From the NCBI GenBank assembly GCA_003586115.2, contig QVOM02000103.1:3038001-3102000 (forward strand): DNA of 64,000 nucleotides, read 5' to 3'. Positions 11,386 through 22,703 of the stretch are shown here, piece after piece. Source of the DNA: Salvator merianae. Lineage: Eukaryota > Chordata > Lepidosauria > Squamata > Teiidae. Position 1 is the first letter of the stretch. Each line of letters starts with the position of its first letter. The translations under genes and the position numbers were made by a program. Below the pieces are notes generated by a model. The model was not told where the DNA came from and did not search any database. It worked only from the letters and a program-made list of their open reading frames with translations.

Positions 11386-14300
11386 TTATTACTAGCAATG
11401 TAAGAGTTAACTAGACATTTCTGCTCCCTGATTGAATGTCCCTCAGAAAGTACCATTCATCAACAGCACTTTCTCGCTGTCAAAAATACTGCAAAAGGGC
11501 TCCGTTATTCACAATGGTACATAACGTAGTATGGCATCATAAATAATCAGGGTCAGTCACAAATTGTTCGTAATAAATATCCCAAATTCACAAGTTTTAA
11601 AGTTGTGAGTTTCAAGAAATTAATGCATCTTTCTCTCTTCTAAGGAGAGAGGGCAAACATTTAAATAGGAAAACAAAGATTCAAAGTCTTTAAAAAGATG
11701 CTAATCGGACACACAACATAGATGAATTAGAATGAATATTATGATGAAAGAGTTGCAACTGAAAACCATATCAGTGGAGAACACAGTTTTAATTTAAGAT
11801 AATTCTATCCTAATTTGAAATCAACAAATAGAGATAACATAACATGTTAAAACTAGGAGACCAAATAGGAGCCATGAATGCTAAAACTGCAATTTTTTAA
11901 AAAAAGAATTGAAGTCATCAGCAGCTCAAAATAATTCTCTGATCAAAGATAAGTTGTACTAACAGAAAGATCAGAGAAATCAACTATAAAATAGCCTAAA
12001 GGAAATATCAGCAAACTTCAATATAATGAAACAGTAAAAACATAGGTTACTTCAAGACATAAAATAGCCAAATATGTAATATATCACTAACAATATGTAT
12101 GATTTTTTAAATACATGCTATATAAAGATATTAAAATCCTAGTAGGCAGTGTACCATAGTATAATTCCAGAACATTAGTCCATACTAAACCTCCAAACCA
12201 TATGTGTAATGTATGTTTTTTAAATCCACAAAACAATTAACTGAATCTAATCTGGCAAATAGTAATTCAAATTACCAACCATCTATCTAACAAAAAAATG
12301 TGTGAGAAAGAATTGACAAATAAATACCATGGGCAAAAAAAATTATATTATAGAATTCTATTGTATTTCTTCATCTATTTTAATGACAAAGTTGATTGTA
12401 ACTTAAATATTTAAAATGACTCTTTTGCTGAAATAATTTATCCAGTATTTTACCATGCGATCCAAGTTTTTCTATATACACAAATCTCAGTTGACTGAGA
12501 TCATGTCCCATTTTCTGAAATGTGTGTCTGATACAACTTTTGTATTCAATTATTCTCAGATGGACTGATATTATTATTCCAACAAACATTTTGCCACAGG
12601 AGTAAATGACAATGTAAGTGACCCCTTAAGTCTTCTTACTTACTTCCATAGGTTAATGGAACTATAATCCTTTTCCTTGATGTACCTTTATTTGCATTAT
12701 TATTATTTCCCAATAAACTATCCCTATTCTTCCCTTTAACATTATGAAAGACATTGTTAGGAAACATTTTTCTTATATCACCTTTGTAATAATATGCTCA
12801 GAGGTTATTGGCTAGGAATAAAAATGTTCTTTCACATTTTCCTTCTCATTCTGAGCATATATATATCTCAATCATAGTCCCTTGTTATGACTGGCATCTG
12901 AGGCAAAGATGCCAATAACTTAATCCATCTCTTGCAGCTACCCTCTAGTTGGGATTTTATAAGGAGGCCCTTAGACTCTGTTCACATGTAGCAAAAGAAG
13001 CATCTCAAAAGGGCTTTAGAGATGGTAATGTTTGGCTCTCGAGTTCTCATTCCATCTTTAATCCACCCTTTCTATCCTATGTTTATGAGAGGGAAAAACA
13101 GATTAGTATGTATAGTCTCACCTTTAAAACATCTTGAAGCCATCTTGAATTTGCCTCAGAACTACTTTTTCTCTCTTTTTTTACTGCATGTGACATCAGC
13201 CTCAGAAAGGAGTGTATTAGAGTTGTGGGGAAAATTCAGCAGGTCTTTTTAAACTGCCAGTCAGTTAGGATTGAGAAGTCTGGCAGGCAGGTTGTAAATA
13301 GACAGAAAATATCTTGCGGTGTTGGTTAAAACAGAGACTTGGGAGAGGACCAAGACTTCTTTTAGAGGGGCATATGAAAAAAAAAAAATGCCAACACAGA
13401 AACAATCTGATAGTCTGGGTGGCTAAGAAACACCATTCTGTCTGATCAGAAGTGGCAACCAAGGAAGATACAGAAACTGCCTGGAAGGTCTTCCTTTATG
13501 AGTCTGTCTGGCCTTGGACTGCTATATAATGGCTGAGGCAAACTGTTTATATAATTACACTCTGTAAAAGTTCTGAGACTATTTGTAGCATCTTTTGTGG
13601 TATTAATATTATATTCATCATCTCTTTTTCAGTTGTGCTTTGTTCCTAAATAATATACATTTACAATTGGAAAAATTATCCAAATAAGAGAAGGCTTGGG
13701 ACTGGCACCAATTAGCAGCAACAGAAGAGCTGGATCATACATTATACAATTTTCATTCTCCTGCAACTGTTATGGGGATTTGCCATTCTCGGATTAGCAG
13801 TGTAGAAGTTCACAGGCCCATTTGAGCTGAGGTCTGGCCAACCAGCATGTGACAGCCTCTTTTAAGAATACTGGGTCACACGTTATACAATGATAGCTAT
13901 CATATGTTAGTATAGAACTATATTTCCCATACAGACCTCCTTGTCTAAAAAGCAAATCCATGACTTGATGCCAGCTGGAATTTTATAGTCTGATGTTTGA
14001 TATTTAGATTTTCCTCAAATATTTCTACAGAACCATGCAATATAAAATAACATCAGATTATATATATGAAGTAAATATCATCAATTGACATATATATTCA
14101 TTCAAAATTACACATAAAGTCATTCACTCAGGTGCAATTTGTATCCTATCACTATTCCAGATGTTTGCCAATTAGATATTTTGAAATGAGGGAGTGAAAG
14201 ACTTCAGTCCTATTTTAACCAAATCATCTAAAATCAGCATAGAAAAAGTTATGCTACACCATCTATATTATCTTCTATTTATCTAATATATCATTCATAG

Positions 14301-14773
14301 CAAGCATGTTATCTTGTGGAACGTTCACATATAAAGATACAAATTAAACTGCTGATACCTCTGAAACAAAACAATCCAAGCAAAACTCAAAAGTTCCAGG
14401 ACAATATAAATCTAAATAAATGTATTATATTATAAAATATTGTTTTTATTATTGTTCTCAACACCTATCAGTGCAGTTTTACATTGTTGTTAAACGTCAT
14501 AAAACAAAATTTATGGTAAGCAAACTAGAATTTAATTGAATTTTTTGAAATGCTGAAAAAGTACTTTAAAAAATCACTAGAGCTCTTAAGAGATGTAAAG
14601 AAAGATATAGAAAGCAGTTTAAGAGGGGAAACGACTGACAAAGGTTTTACTAACTGTAGCACACCCTCAGGGAAAGTGTACATATCCCTGTGTAGAACAT
14701 AAATTTGAGATGCTTTCTTCTTAGATCCAAATTAGAGGTCATACCATATCTAATTGATTTAAAAAGCAGCTTA
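11386..14773. other. AT-rich unannotated interval
   Basis: These 3.4 kb are strongly AT-rich. No frame shows protein-like features, and no repeat ends were recognised. This is the longest stretch of the window without an identified element. Confidence 0.4.
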
Positions 14774-15107
14774 TGCCCTTTTCACACTTTCCACCTTAGA
14801 ATGGGGTAATTATCCCATTCTAAGATGGAATAGACCACACAGTGTGGAGGTTGTCCTCACTGCATGGCCAGAAATCTTTCTGGTAGCCATGCCCAATCCT
14901 CACCATGGGAGTGGTTGGGAAGCATTAGGCCACTGCCATGGCAACTGGCAAGCCCACACAGCCCTCAGGTGTATGTAATTGTGATCACTTGGACAGACCT
15001 GCACAAATAGCTGATTGGGGTTGTGTGATTGTGCTGTGTGATGCCTCAGTCAGGGCATTGTGCAGGCCTGATTAGGCCCTATTGCCCAATCACACATGCA
15101 CAATGGG

Positions 15108-15351
15108 ATGAAAATTCAAGGGAGTAGATACAGGCTAGATATTAGGAAAAACTTCCTGACCATAAGGGCAATCAGTCACTGGAACAGGTTGCCACAGGAG
15201 GTGGTGGGCTCTCCTTCACTGGAGATCTTCAAGGAAAGGCTGGACAGATATCTGTCTGGGATGCTTTAGTGAATCCTGCATTGAGCAGGGGGCTGGACTC
15301 GATGACCCTGGAGGTCCCTTCCAACTCTATGATTCTATGATTCTATGATTC
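15108..15351 (+). mobile_element. CR1 3'-end fragment
   Basis: This is the end of CR1 ORF2 (the GGGATGAAAATTCAAGGGAG block, then the ISHWNRLP..V region) and the 3' UTR, ending in repeated ATTCTATG octamers (15330-15350). It is nearly the same as the 3' ends at 24722-24906 and 43301-43550 on the minus strand. The insertion lies inside a MITE. CAATG occurs at both edges and may be a short TSD, but the left CAATG is also native CR1 sequence. Confidence 0.85.
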
Positions 15352-15502
15352 AATGCGTCACACTGGCCTAGATGCTGCATCACCAGCTAGGTGTGCACAC
15401 ACCTTACCAGCACTAATTAGTGCTCCACAAGTATCCATGATCAGGAGCAGCTGTAGCCTGCTCCTGGCTGCTCGGGCCTTCACAAAGTACAGATGCACTT
15501 GG

Positions 15503-15510
15503 ATAGCAAG
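15503..15510. repeat. 8-bp hAT target duplication, left
   Basis: ATAGCAAG is repeated exactly at 16502-16509. An 8-bp TSD is characteristic of hAT transposition. Confidence 0.85.
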
Positions 15511-16501
15511 TAGGGGTGTGCACGAAGCTTTGTGGCATTCGATTTTCGATCGAATTTCGTGATTCCGTGCCCTTCGCATCGAATGCGAAGGGCACCAGAA
15601 ATCACGAATGCGAATTGCGAAGGTCCCTCAATTTTTCGAAGTATTTTGGGACCTTCGCAATTTGCCAAAGTCTCACCTCTCTAGGCTGTCAGCGCTGGCG
15701 CTGACAGCCTAGGGTGAATCAGCCAGCCAGCAGCAAGTGGAAGTGCAGAAAATTCAACGGAAGGGAGGGATTCCCTTCCCGTTGATTTTCCTTCTCTTCC
15801 CCTCACTGACTCACCCCCCCCTAGGCTGTCAGCGCGCGCGCTGACAGCCTAGGGTGAATGAGGCAGCCAGCAGCCATCGGAAACAGAGCAATCAAGGCAA
15901 ATGGAAGACCTTTGCCTTGATTTCTCTGCTTCCGATGGCGCTCGCCTCTCTCTCATCCCCCCCCCCAGTCTGTCATCAGACTGACAGACTGGGGGGGGAA
16001 TGAGAGAGAGGTGAGCGCCATCCGAAGCAGAGAAATTAAGGCAAAGGTCTTCCCTTCGCCTTGATTTATCTGCTTCCGATGGCGCTCGCCTCTCTCTCAT
16101 CCCCCCCCCCAGTCTGTCATCAGACTGACAGACGGCGGCGGGAGTGAGAGAGCGCGCTGCGCGATCGGAAGCAGATAAATCAAGGCGAAGGGAAGACCTT
16201 TTTGCCTTGATTTCTCTGCTTCCGATGGCGCTCGCCTCTCTCTCATCCCCCCCCAGTCTGTCATTACACTGACAGACTGGGGGGGGGGAATAAGAGAGAG
16301 GCGAGCGCCATCCGAAGCAGAGAAATTAAGGCAAAGGTCTTCCCTTCGCCTTGATTTATCTGCTTCCGTTCGCGGTGAAGATTTTCGCCGCGAAAACGAA
16401 GGGCTTCATTTTCATGCGTATTTTTTCGCATGAAAACGAAGCCTAGGAGCTTCGCAGTCCTGCGAAGCGAAAAGGGAAAAGTGCCTTCGTGCACATCCCT
16501 A
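15511..16501. mobile_element. hAT non-autonomous element with palindrome array
   Basis: The termini TAGGGGTGTGCACGAAG and CTTCGTGCACATCCCTA are inverted repeats bounded by a perfect 8-bp TSD (ATAGCAAG). The 991-bp interior consists of alternating palindromes. There is a perfect 32-bp palindrome at 15821-15852, a near-perfect one at 15681-15712, and a periodic array between about 15880 and 16370. In the array, hairpin centres built on GTCTGTCATCAGACTGACAG (about 15978, 16121, 16267) alternate with centres built on AAGGCAAAGG...CGCCTT (about 15905, 16048, 16190, 16345). CpG content is high, so the copy is probably recent. The open frames on the minus strand follow the repeat unit and are not genes. 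Confidence 0.85.
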
Positions 16502-16509
16502 ATAGCAAG
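16502..16509. repeat. 8-bp hAT target duplication, right
   Basis: ATAGCAAG matches 15503-15510 exactly. After it the interrupted MITE resumes with TGCAAACAG. Confidence 0.85.
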
Positions 16510-16721
16510 TGCAAACAGACCTCCTGTTTATTTAGCTTATTTGCTGGATTACTGTGACATTTCAAAAAATGTGTAGGGTTATTCGTTTATGTTCTTTATG
16601 TTCATGTTATTCCTTTATGACCTTTATATTATATTACTACCTTTATCAGCAGGTTTAAAAATAAAGCTTTTGCATTATTTTAAATTATTCAGTGTCTTAT
16701 ATCCTTCTATAGTCAAATTAT

Positions 16722-17092
16722 GGCTCTTTCTGCACTGGGCGTTAGTCCTGATCTGGTTCTGTGATCCTGAACAAGGAAGTGTGGAGTGCAGATGGCACGT
16801 CTCCATGTTTGGAATTACTGTAGCACATATTTCAGGAGTGCAACAAAGTACACTACTGAAATGTGCCACCCAGTGATTCCAAGGCTAGAAACTTTCATTC
16901 CTAGCCCTCAGAGACCTTGGGGCCCAGTCCAAATCTCACTCAACCTTTGGGGGCGGGTCAAGGCCTAGCCTGCGCCAGAACCAACACACACAGAGAGCTG
17001 TTCCAGCCCACACTTTTCTATGGTCCTGTCCAACAAGCCTGGCTGGTCCAGACCCACTGGCTAGGGACACAAACGTTCAGTGCAAAAAGGCC
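16722..17092. mobile_element. Harbinger-like MITE
   Basis: The termini GGCTCTTTCTGCACTG and (right, reverse complement) GGCCTTTTTGCACTG are inverted repeats flanked by TAT at 16719-16721 and TAT at 17093-17095. At 371 bp it is one of the cleaner copies. The interior is related to 2520-2876 and 41359-41714 (GATGGCAC, CTGGTCCAGACC blocks). Confidence 0.7.
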
Positions 17093-17095
17093 TAT

Positions 17096-17819
17096 GCCAT
17101 ATTTGTTTCCCTTTCTCTAGATCCACTTTAAATATGCAGATTACTAACGTTGGATTGAACATAAAGGTCTAAATACAGAAGCTTTGGGGCATCATCAAAA
17201 TTTTTATCTTTAAATTTTTTATCTTTAATCTTTCTAAACAATTGTTAGATTTCCACCATACTATTGAACTGGAGATGTCTTGAAGAAGAGATAAAGGAAC
17301 AACCTTGGAAAGTATTCTGATTATGAAGAACAAATTGTAATTAGAAATATTAACCACTGTTAATGTTTTGAAAAAAATGTGTTCCTGTCCATTCCTATTT
17401 TCTGAGTGATCTGTCTCTCTAATCTTGGAGACATGAACTTGTTTTAAAATGCCTATTTACAAATCTGTTACTAATAATAACATGTTCTGCATTTGAAAGG
17501 AAGATTTGGGTATCTAAATCTTTGTCACTATGGAGGGTAATTAGTTCCTCCTAAAACTTCATTGCAATTTATTAAAATAATTATGATAATAAAAATTCAG
17601 ATTGTGAAATGTCAGACTGACATTTCACATGAGAATGGAATGCAAGGGCAACCTATAATCTCAGAGCACATCAAATATGGGCAATAAGCTGAATGGTTCC
17701 TCACCATCCGTGGATTTTCAGGTAGACATTCATTTCTGGTGAGGGAGGAAAGTGAAACTCACAGTAGAACTAGACAAAGTCTGCAATCAGATACAGTAAA
17801 AACAAACAAACAAACAACC
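17096..17819. other. Unannotated interval
   Basis: AT-rich, with no gene or repeat recognised. A short (AAAC)n run lies at 17799-17818. Confidence 0.4.
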
Positions 17820-18005
17820 TCTAAGGCAGCAGAGAGAAGGCTTCAAGGTGGAATTGTTCACACACCAGGCTTCCCCTCCCCCTCCCCTAATCATTCTGTA
17901 TTAGAAAAAGTGAATTAGAGAAGGCTTCAAAACACAAGGGCCACACACTGTCTCTTTCAGGTCACTCTGAGGCACCCCTTTTATTATGACTGAACACAAC
18001 ATAAG
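17820..18005. mobile_element. Dispersed ~190-bp repeat, copy 2
   Basis: This copy carries AAGGGCCACACACTGTCTCT, GAGGCACCCCTTTTATTATG and GAACACAAC in the same order as the copies at 8.1 and 36.0 kb. Confidence 0.45.
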
Positions 18006-19366
18006 TGCACATAGAAGCCACCCTAGTCTTGCTTTGTTGCCAGACTGAATAAATTTTGTTTGTTTCATTGAAACAATCCCACATTCCCGAAAATGTTTTA
18101 TATCTCTTTTCCCTCTGCGTAAAAATCTCAAATTATCTTGAACTTCCATTTAAGAGAAAATTTGGCCACAACAGAGGGAATCAAGGCATTGTAGTTTCCT
18201 GAGGCAGAAAATTGAAATGGCACTCCCCATGCTGGTAAGAATGCAGCAATAAATACAGCAATGGTCAATTTGCTGCTTTTTAATTGTACTCCGAAGCTTG
18301 CCACCTGAGGAGCTCTGTCTCACCCTGCCTGATGGCAGAGCTGGCCTAGCAATTTTAATCAGAACCCATATTCCAGCTGCCACTGTCCTAGAAACAAGCA
18401 CCCTGAGCCAGTTCCAAAGAGCAGAAGCTAAAATTGCATCACTGAATCAATTTACTGAAACTTGTGGGATGGGGACAGGGACAGGAGAATGAATGAAGCC
18501 AGCGATCACGTAAGCATATTCTTACTAATTAGTTAAAACTTTAAAAAAAAGAAAAGAAAGAAAGCAATTATCAAGTAAATAAAAGGAAGCCAAAAACACC
18601 CCAAACCCTATAAAATCTAGAGAAAAATGCAAATAAAAGGCAAGGCTAAAACAGAACTCAAAGCAGAGCAGCCATCTGTGCCAGCCACGATTTTGTAATA
18701 ATCCAATTCCTAATAGCAGTGCGAATAATAACAGTAAAAATGGCAAGAGTAGCTTTGTTTTCCCAGCAGTAATTATAAAGTCTTTTTGTGGTGTCTGATC
18801 TTTGCTTATGGACCGTTATAACTGTGCTTAACGCTTTCTGAAATACAACATTTCTCGTTTTACATTACCATCCCAGTACACATTACAAAAGAGAGGGCAA
18901 GTGTTAGTCTGATGATTTTCTGGGTGTGTTTAGAAAATTGTGAAGTTTTAGGAAGCTGTGAGTCTAAAATTCTTACACTGGGAAACATTCTTGTCTGTCA
19001 ATTCAATACTGAGTCTACTCCATTAGCACATCTACAGGTTTTTCTTTTTTAAAAAACCTGACTTATTATACAGGCTTTGATGGTTGTGTTCAACCAAAGT
19101 GCAAAAAAAGTGCAAAAGAAAAAAAAGCGAGAGCTCTAGAGACATGTAGCATATGACACTTATGTTCTTATCCCATCTATAACTCACCTCTTATTGCCTA
19201 AGCTGCCTTCACATGTAACACAGAAGTGTATTACAGCATCCCTTATCCACATTTTCTAGTCTTTAATTTGCATGAGAGAGGGAGCAGCATGTGGGCATGT
19301 GCATGAAGCACCTGAGAACTTATGAGGGTTTTTTCTTTTGTTTTACTGCGTGTGAATAAAGTCTAT
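18006..19366. other. Unannotated interval
   Basis: No gene was recognised. The block 19200-19360 (GAGAGAGGGAGCAGCATGTGG, TTTTACTGCGTGTG) loosely resembles 19625-19785, which suggests two copies of a further decayed repeat. Confidence 0.35.
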
Positions 19367-19470
19367 GAGCAGTTCTGCACTGGGCAGTATACCAGACCAG
19401 CAAGCATACTAAGAGTCTCCCTTCCACACACTAATGAGGTTTGAGAGGCCTGGGGCATGCAGAATTGCTC
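19367..19470. mobile_element. Mini-MITE of the 4.7-kb family
   Basis: The termini GAGCAGTTCTGCACTG and (reverse complement of the right end) GAGCAATTCTGCATG are inverted. The left half (CAGTATACCAGACCAGCAAG, then CTCCCTTCCACA) matches the right arm of the element at 4716-4893. No matching TSD was found. Confidence 0.5.
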
Positions 19471-20649
19471 CACAACTCAACAGCTCTCATTTTAAACCAT
19501 AAAAACGAGTGAGAAATTCTAGTGACTACGGGGGGTTGATTTATAACACTGAAGCTGCACCAGTACAAAAAAAAGCAACAACAAAAAAACAGGCAGTCAT
19601 AGGCTGCATCTGCACACATTTAAAGTAACAGGTCAGAAGTGGCTTAGAGGGAGCAGCATGCCAAAGTAGAGCATGAAAGTGCACCTTCTGGTCTCTAATT
19701 TGTATTAAGGCACTAGCATGCACTTGCTACCATGTCTAAGCTGCTTTTGAACCACTTTTTATTTTACTCTGTGTGTATGCAGCCACAGAGTAATCCTGGG
19801 GCCCAGTGCGCATATGCCCCTGTCCCCTTTAGGTCCACTGGACACCCCCGAGGTGCAAAATCCATATAATAAATTAATCCAAGGGTGGATTTCACCCTAA
19901 TGTACCCCAGCCACCACAGGTTGTGGGGTGGCTCATTGGAGGGTGATTTCCACCTGGCATGATTTAGCACCAGATGGAAAACTAATTTCCAGGGGCGTTT
20001 TATCACTGCTGTTAAGCCATGCCAGGTGGAAGCTTCATATCTAGAAAAGCCAGGAGGTGCCAGCTGTAACTTTTCTTCTGGGGTGAGACTGAGACCTCTT
20101 GCTTCTCAGACACCTCTTTTCACAGCCATGTAGAGGCAACTTATGAATTGATGCTGTAGTCATTAACCTGAAAGCCAGGAATGTTCTTTTGTTGCTATTG
20201 TTAATATGAAATACAAAGTTTTAAAGAAAAAACGTACACACCAAACAAAGTTACCTGGCTTGGACTGCTCTAGTTGGAAGTGTTCCTACTGGAACAGTTC
20301 CCAGCTGGAGCAGCCCAGCTGTCCCAGAAGATTGCCAGCTAATCAGCCAGCCTAATTTTCCTAGCCATATAAAAAGCCCCCTCCCCCAAAGCCAAAATAT
20401 TTAGTCAAAATTGGCAGCCCTGCATGTGCAAACTTTGGAGCCTGCTGCAAGAGTTCCAATGGCCAGGAACTAGAGTTCTTGGCCTCAGAATCTCCTAGAG
20501 GACCTACTTGGAGGTGCAATTTAGTCTGCCACCAAATGGGTCCCACTACTAAACTGCCCCCTGGAGGCATGTGCCTTCCACATGCCTCCCTGGTCTGGTT
20601 TACTCTTGAGTAGATCACGGTAGACCTTTTTAAAAAGGTCTATCACGGT
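19471..20649. other. Unannotated interval with possible old repeats
   Basis: The part 19600-19790 shares words with 19200-19360 and 46660-46760 (AGTGGCTTAGAGG, CAGCATGC). No gene or border could be established in the rest. Confidence 0.3.
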
Positions 20650-20712
20650 TCTGATCTAGGCTGCCCCTTCCATGCTATAGGGGGTAGGGCATAGTAAGTG
20701 TGAAAATGGCCA
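20650..20712. mobile_element. MITE right terminus
   Basis: The end AGTAAGTGTGAAAATGGCC at 20694-20712 matches the family's right terminus. The left end was not identified. The 45 bp that follow are nearly identical to the sequence following the MITE that ends at 21912. Confidence 0.4.
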
Positions 20713-21446
20713 CGGTTGTACCATGCCCTCTCAGATCAGGAACACTCTCAATCATCAGGTGCACCAGAGTGTGAAAGAGAGTGGCCCAGAAGAGTTTGGG
20801 GCTTGCACTGTACCAGTTTACCAGTAAATGAAGAAAGGCCCACAGTGTCTCAAGCTGTAGTCTGAAGAAACACCATGATGCAGCATTCTTGCTACAAATA
20901 AGCGGATCTAGATCTGGCTACTGTTTTGTTGAAAGTCTGACCATGTATGACACTATCAACCCCTGGGGGAAACAGGTACAGTACAGTATAATAAATAGTA
21001 AAGGCAAGAATGAAAGGGAAAGAGAAAAGAAGGAGAAGAGATCTTTTATAACATAAGAAATGATCATTTTTGTCCCCTAAGTACATACAATATTATTTAT
21101 TATGCTTTAGTCTTTTGTCAGAACTTTTGTTCAATTTTAGAGGTAAGCAGACATTCTCAGTGATCTTATAATGCTAGAGGAGTCTCTATTTTACCAAGTT
21201 TTATCTGACATCTGAGTGCAAAGGTGGTCCTTTTCAAAACTCATAGAAGGTTTGACAGAGCCATGGTCTTCTGATGGATATAGTGAATAGGAACTGAGCA
21301 TTGTTGACCTCTGCTTGACCCTGAGGACATGGTGTTGAACAAATTGTCTAAAACTTTCTCCTCCTCCTTCCTATGGAAGAAAAAAACACTGGCTCTATTC
21401 TAATGGCTGGAAAAGCAGTGGTGCAGCAGACTCGAATCTAAGAGAT
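20713..21446. other. Unannotated interval
   Basis: Apart from the block 20713-20760, which is shared with 21913-21965, nothing was recognised. Confidence 0.35.
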
Positions 21447-21449
21447 ACT

Positions 21450-21912
21450 GGGCATGTTTGCACTAGACATTAGCAAGCATCTAGGATGCTTGCTAGTCAA
21501 GTGCATTTGCACCATAAAAGGGCTGAAGCAACGAGACGCAGTATTCAATGACTCCCGATTGCTACTACCGGTGGTGCAGAAAACTGTAGTCTCCAACCTT
21601 ACCAGGAGTTCATAGTGAGATTCTGGTAAGGGACCATTTGCACTTACCTTTGGTACGTTCTCCATCTTGGGTGCGATCTGCTTATTGTACATGTGCAACT
21701 AGCTAGTCATGCATGTGTGTGCCTATATGCTGCACAGGCCTGCCAGTCATCATGGCAGTGGCTGGCTGCTTCCTGGCTACTGCCGTGATGAGGATTGGTG
21801 TGAATATAGGTAGCCAGCTTCAGGTCCAGTTTTCGACCATTCAGTGCAGTGCAGTCACTGCACTACATAGTAAATTACTATGCTAGCATAGACTAAGTGT
21901 GAAAACGGCCAC
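21450..21912. mobile_element. Harbinger-like MITE
   Basis: The left terminus GGGCATGTTTGCACTAGAC and right terminus (reverse complement) GGCCGTTTTCACACTTAGTC are inverted repeats. They are flanked by ACT at 21447-21449 and ACT at 21913-21915. The interior carries the CATCATGGCAGTGGCTGG and CTACTGCCGTGATG blocks of the family. ACT is not the usual TWA target of Harbinger elements. Confidence 0.65.
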
Positions 21913-22184
21913 TGCCATGCCATGCCCTCTCAGATCAAGAACACTCTCAATCATCAAGTGGTTGCTCTGGAAATAAGAACACTGCCAGAAGAACACAAGG
22001 AAATGCAGCAGTAGGAACAGAACAACAGAAACCAGCTGCTTAGGAACAGCATTTGTTGTTGATCCAAAATCTTGTTCAGCTAGACAGTTCCCATGGGTAG
22101 GTAGATCTTTTTGACATCAATGACCCAGATCAGTTCCACTATATAAACAATGCAGAAAATAAATAATTGATGAATTAGGGATGG

Positions 22185-22280
22185 TGGTAAATCCCATCCA
22201 AGAACTAACAAGGTCTGACCCTGGTTAACGTCTTGAGATCAGGAGAGACTGGATGTGTACAGAGTGGTATGGCCATAAGC
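22185..22280 (-). mobile_element. 5S-rRNA-derived SINE head (5S-Sauria-like)
   Basis: On the minus strand, starting at 22280, the sequence follows vertebrate 5S rRNA with substitutions: GCTTATGGCCATACCACTC at the start, TCTCCTGATCTCAAGACG (5S internal promoter region), then AACCAGGGTCAGACCTTG and TTCTTGGATGGGA. SINEs with a 5S head are known from lizards and snakes. The sequence downstream on the same strand (22185 to about 22090) should hold the SINE body but was not recognised. No intact 5S gene is implied: the promoter is diverged and there is no terminator in place. Confidence 0.7.
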
Positions 22281-22703
22281 AATGGTGGTAAGTGGTTTAG
22301 CAACAAAAGAAAAATTAAATTAATAAGACAGTAACCTACAGGACACAAAAACAATAGGGTTGGTAGAAACTGGACAAAATTCATTCTGATCTGTTGTGAA
22401 TGTTTAATGTGCATGTTTAATGTTTAATATAATCCAATGAGCTAAGTTGAAATACTGCTGATTTCCTATGCTTGAAACTGCCATTGTGATTGGCGTCAAG
22501 TAACTTAATAGTGCAAGGCAGCTTTGTACTAGCAGTTCTGTCAGCTGCAATTTCCATACAACATATTACAATGTATACACCATTGAATCGTCACTCCTTA
22601 TACTGGAGTGGCAGTATGTGGCAAGTTGATCACTGTAATTTGTTTGGTAAGTCAGTGGTGCTTCAAGGGTCTGGAAGTTTCTACTCTTGCAAACTTATGT
22701 GCA
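22281..22703. other. Unannotated interval
   Basis: No coding or RNA signal. It contains a short TTTAATGTTTAATG repetition near 22405. Confidence 0.35.

Larger units (their letters stand above)
14774..16523. mobile_element. Harbinger-like MITE split by two insertions
   Basis: The left end is TTA followed by TGCCCTTTTCACACTTTCC, and an inverted pair TTCCACCTTAGAATGG/CCATTCTAAGATGGAA comes next. The right end is AAGTGCAAACAGACCTCC. A CR1 3' fragment (about 15108-15351) and a hAT element (15511-16501) interrupt the family sequence. The family blocks resume between and after them, for example GATCAGGAGCAGCTGTAGCC at 15439. The outer TSD is not clear at the right end. Confidence 0.6.

Noticed and set aside
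15849..16494. Arg/Glu/Ser-rich frames on the minus strand with internal repetition
   Set aside because: The repetition follows the palindromic array of the hAT element.
22185..22280. Functional 5S rRNA gene
   Set aside because: There are many substitutions, including in the internal promoter, and the similarity stops before the 5S 3' end.
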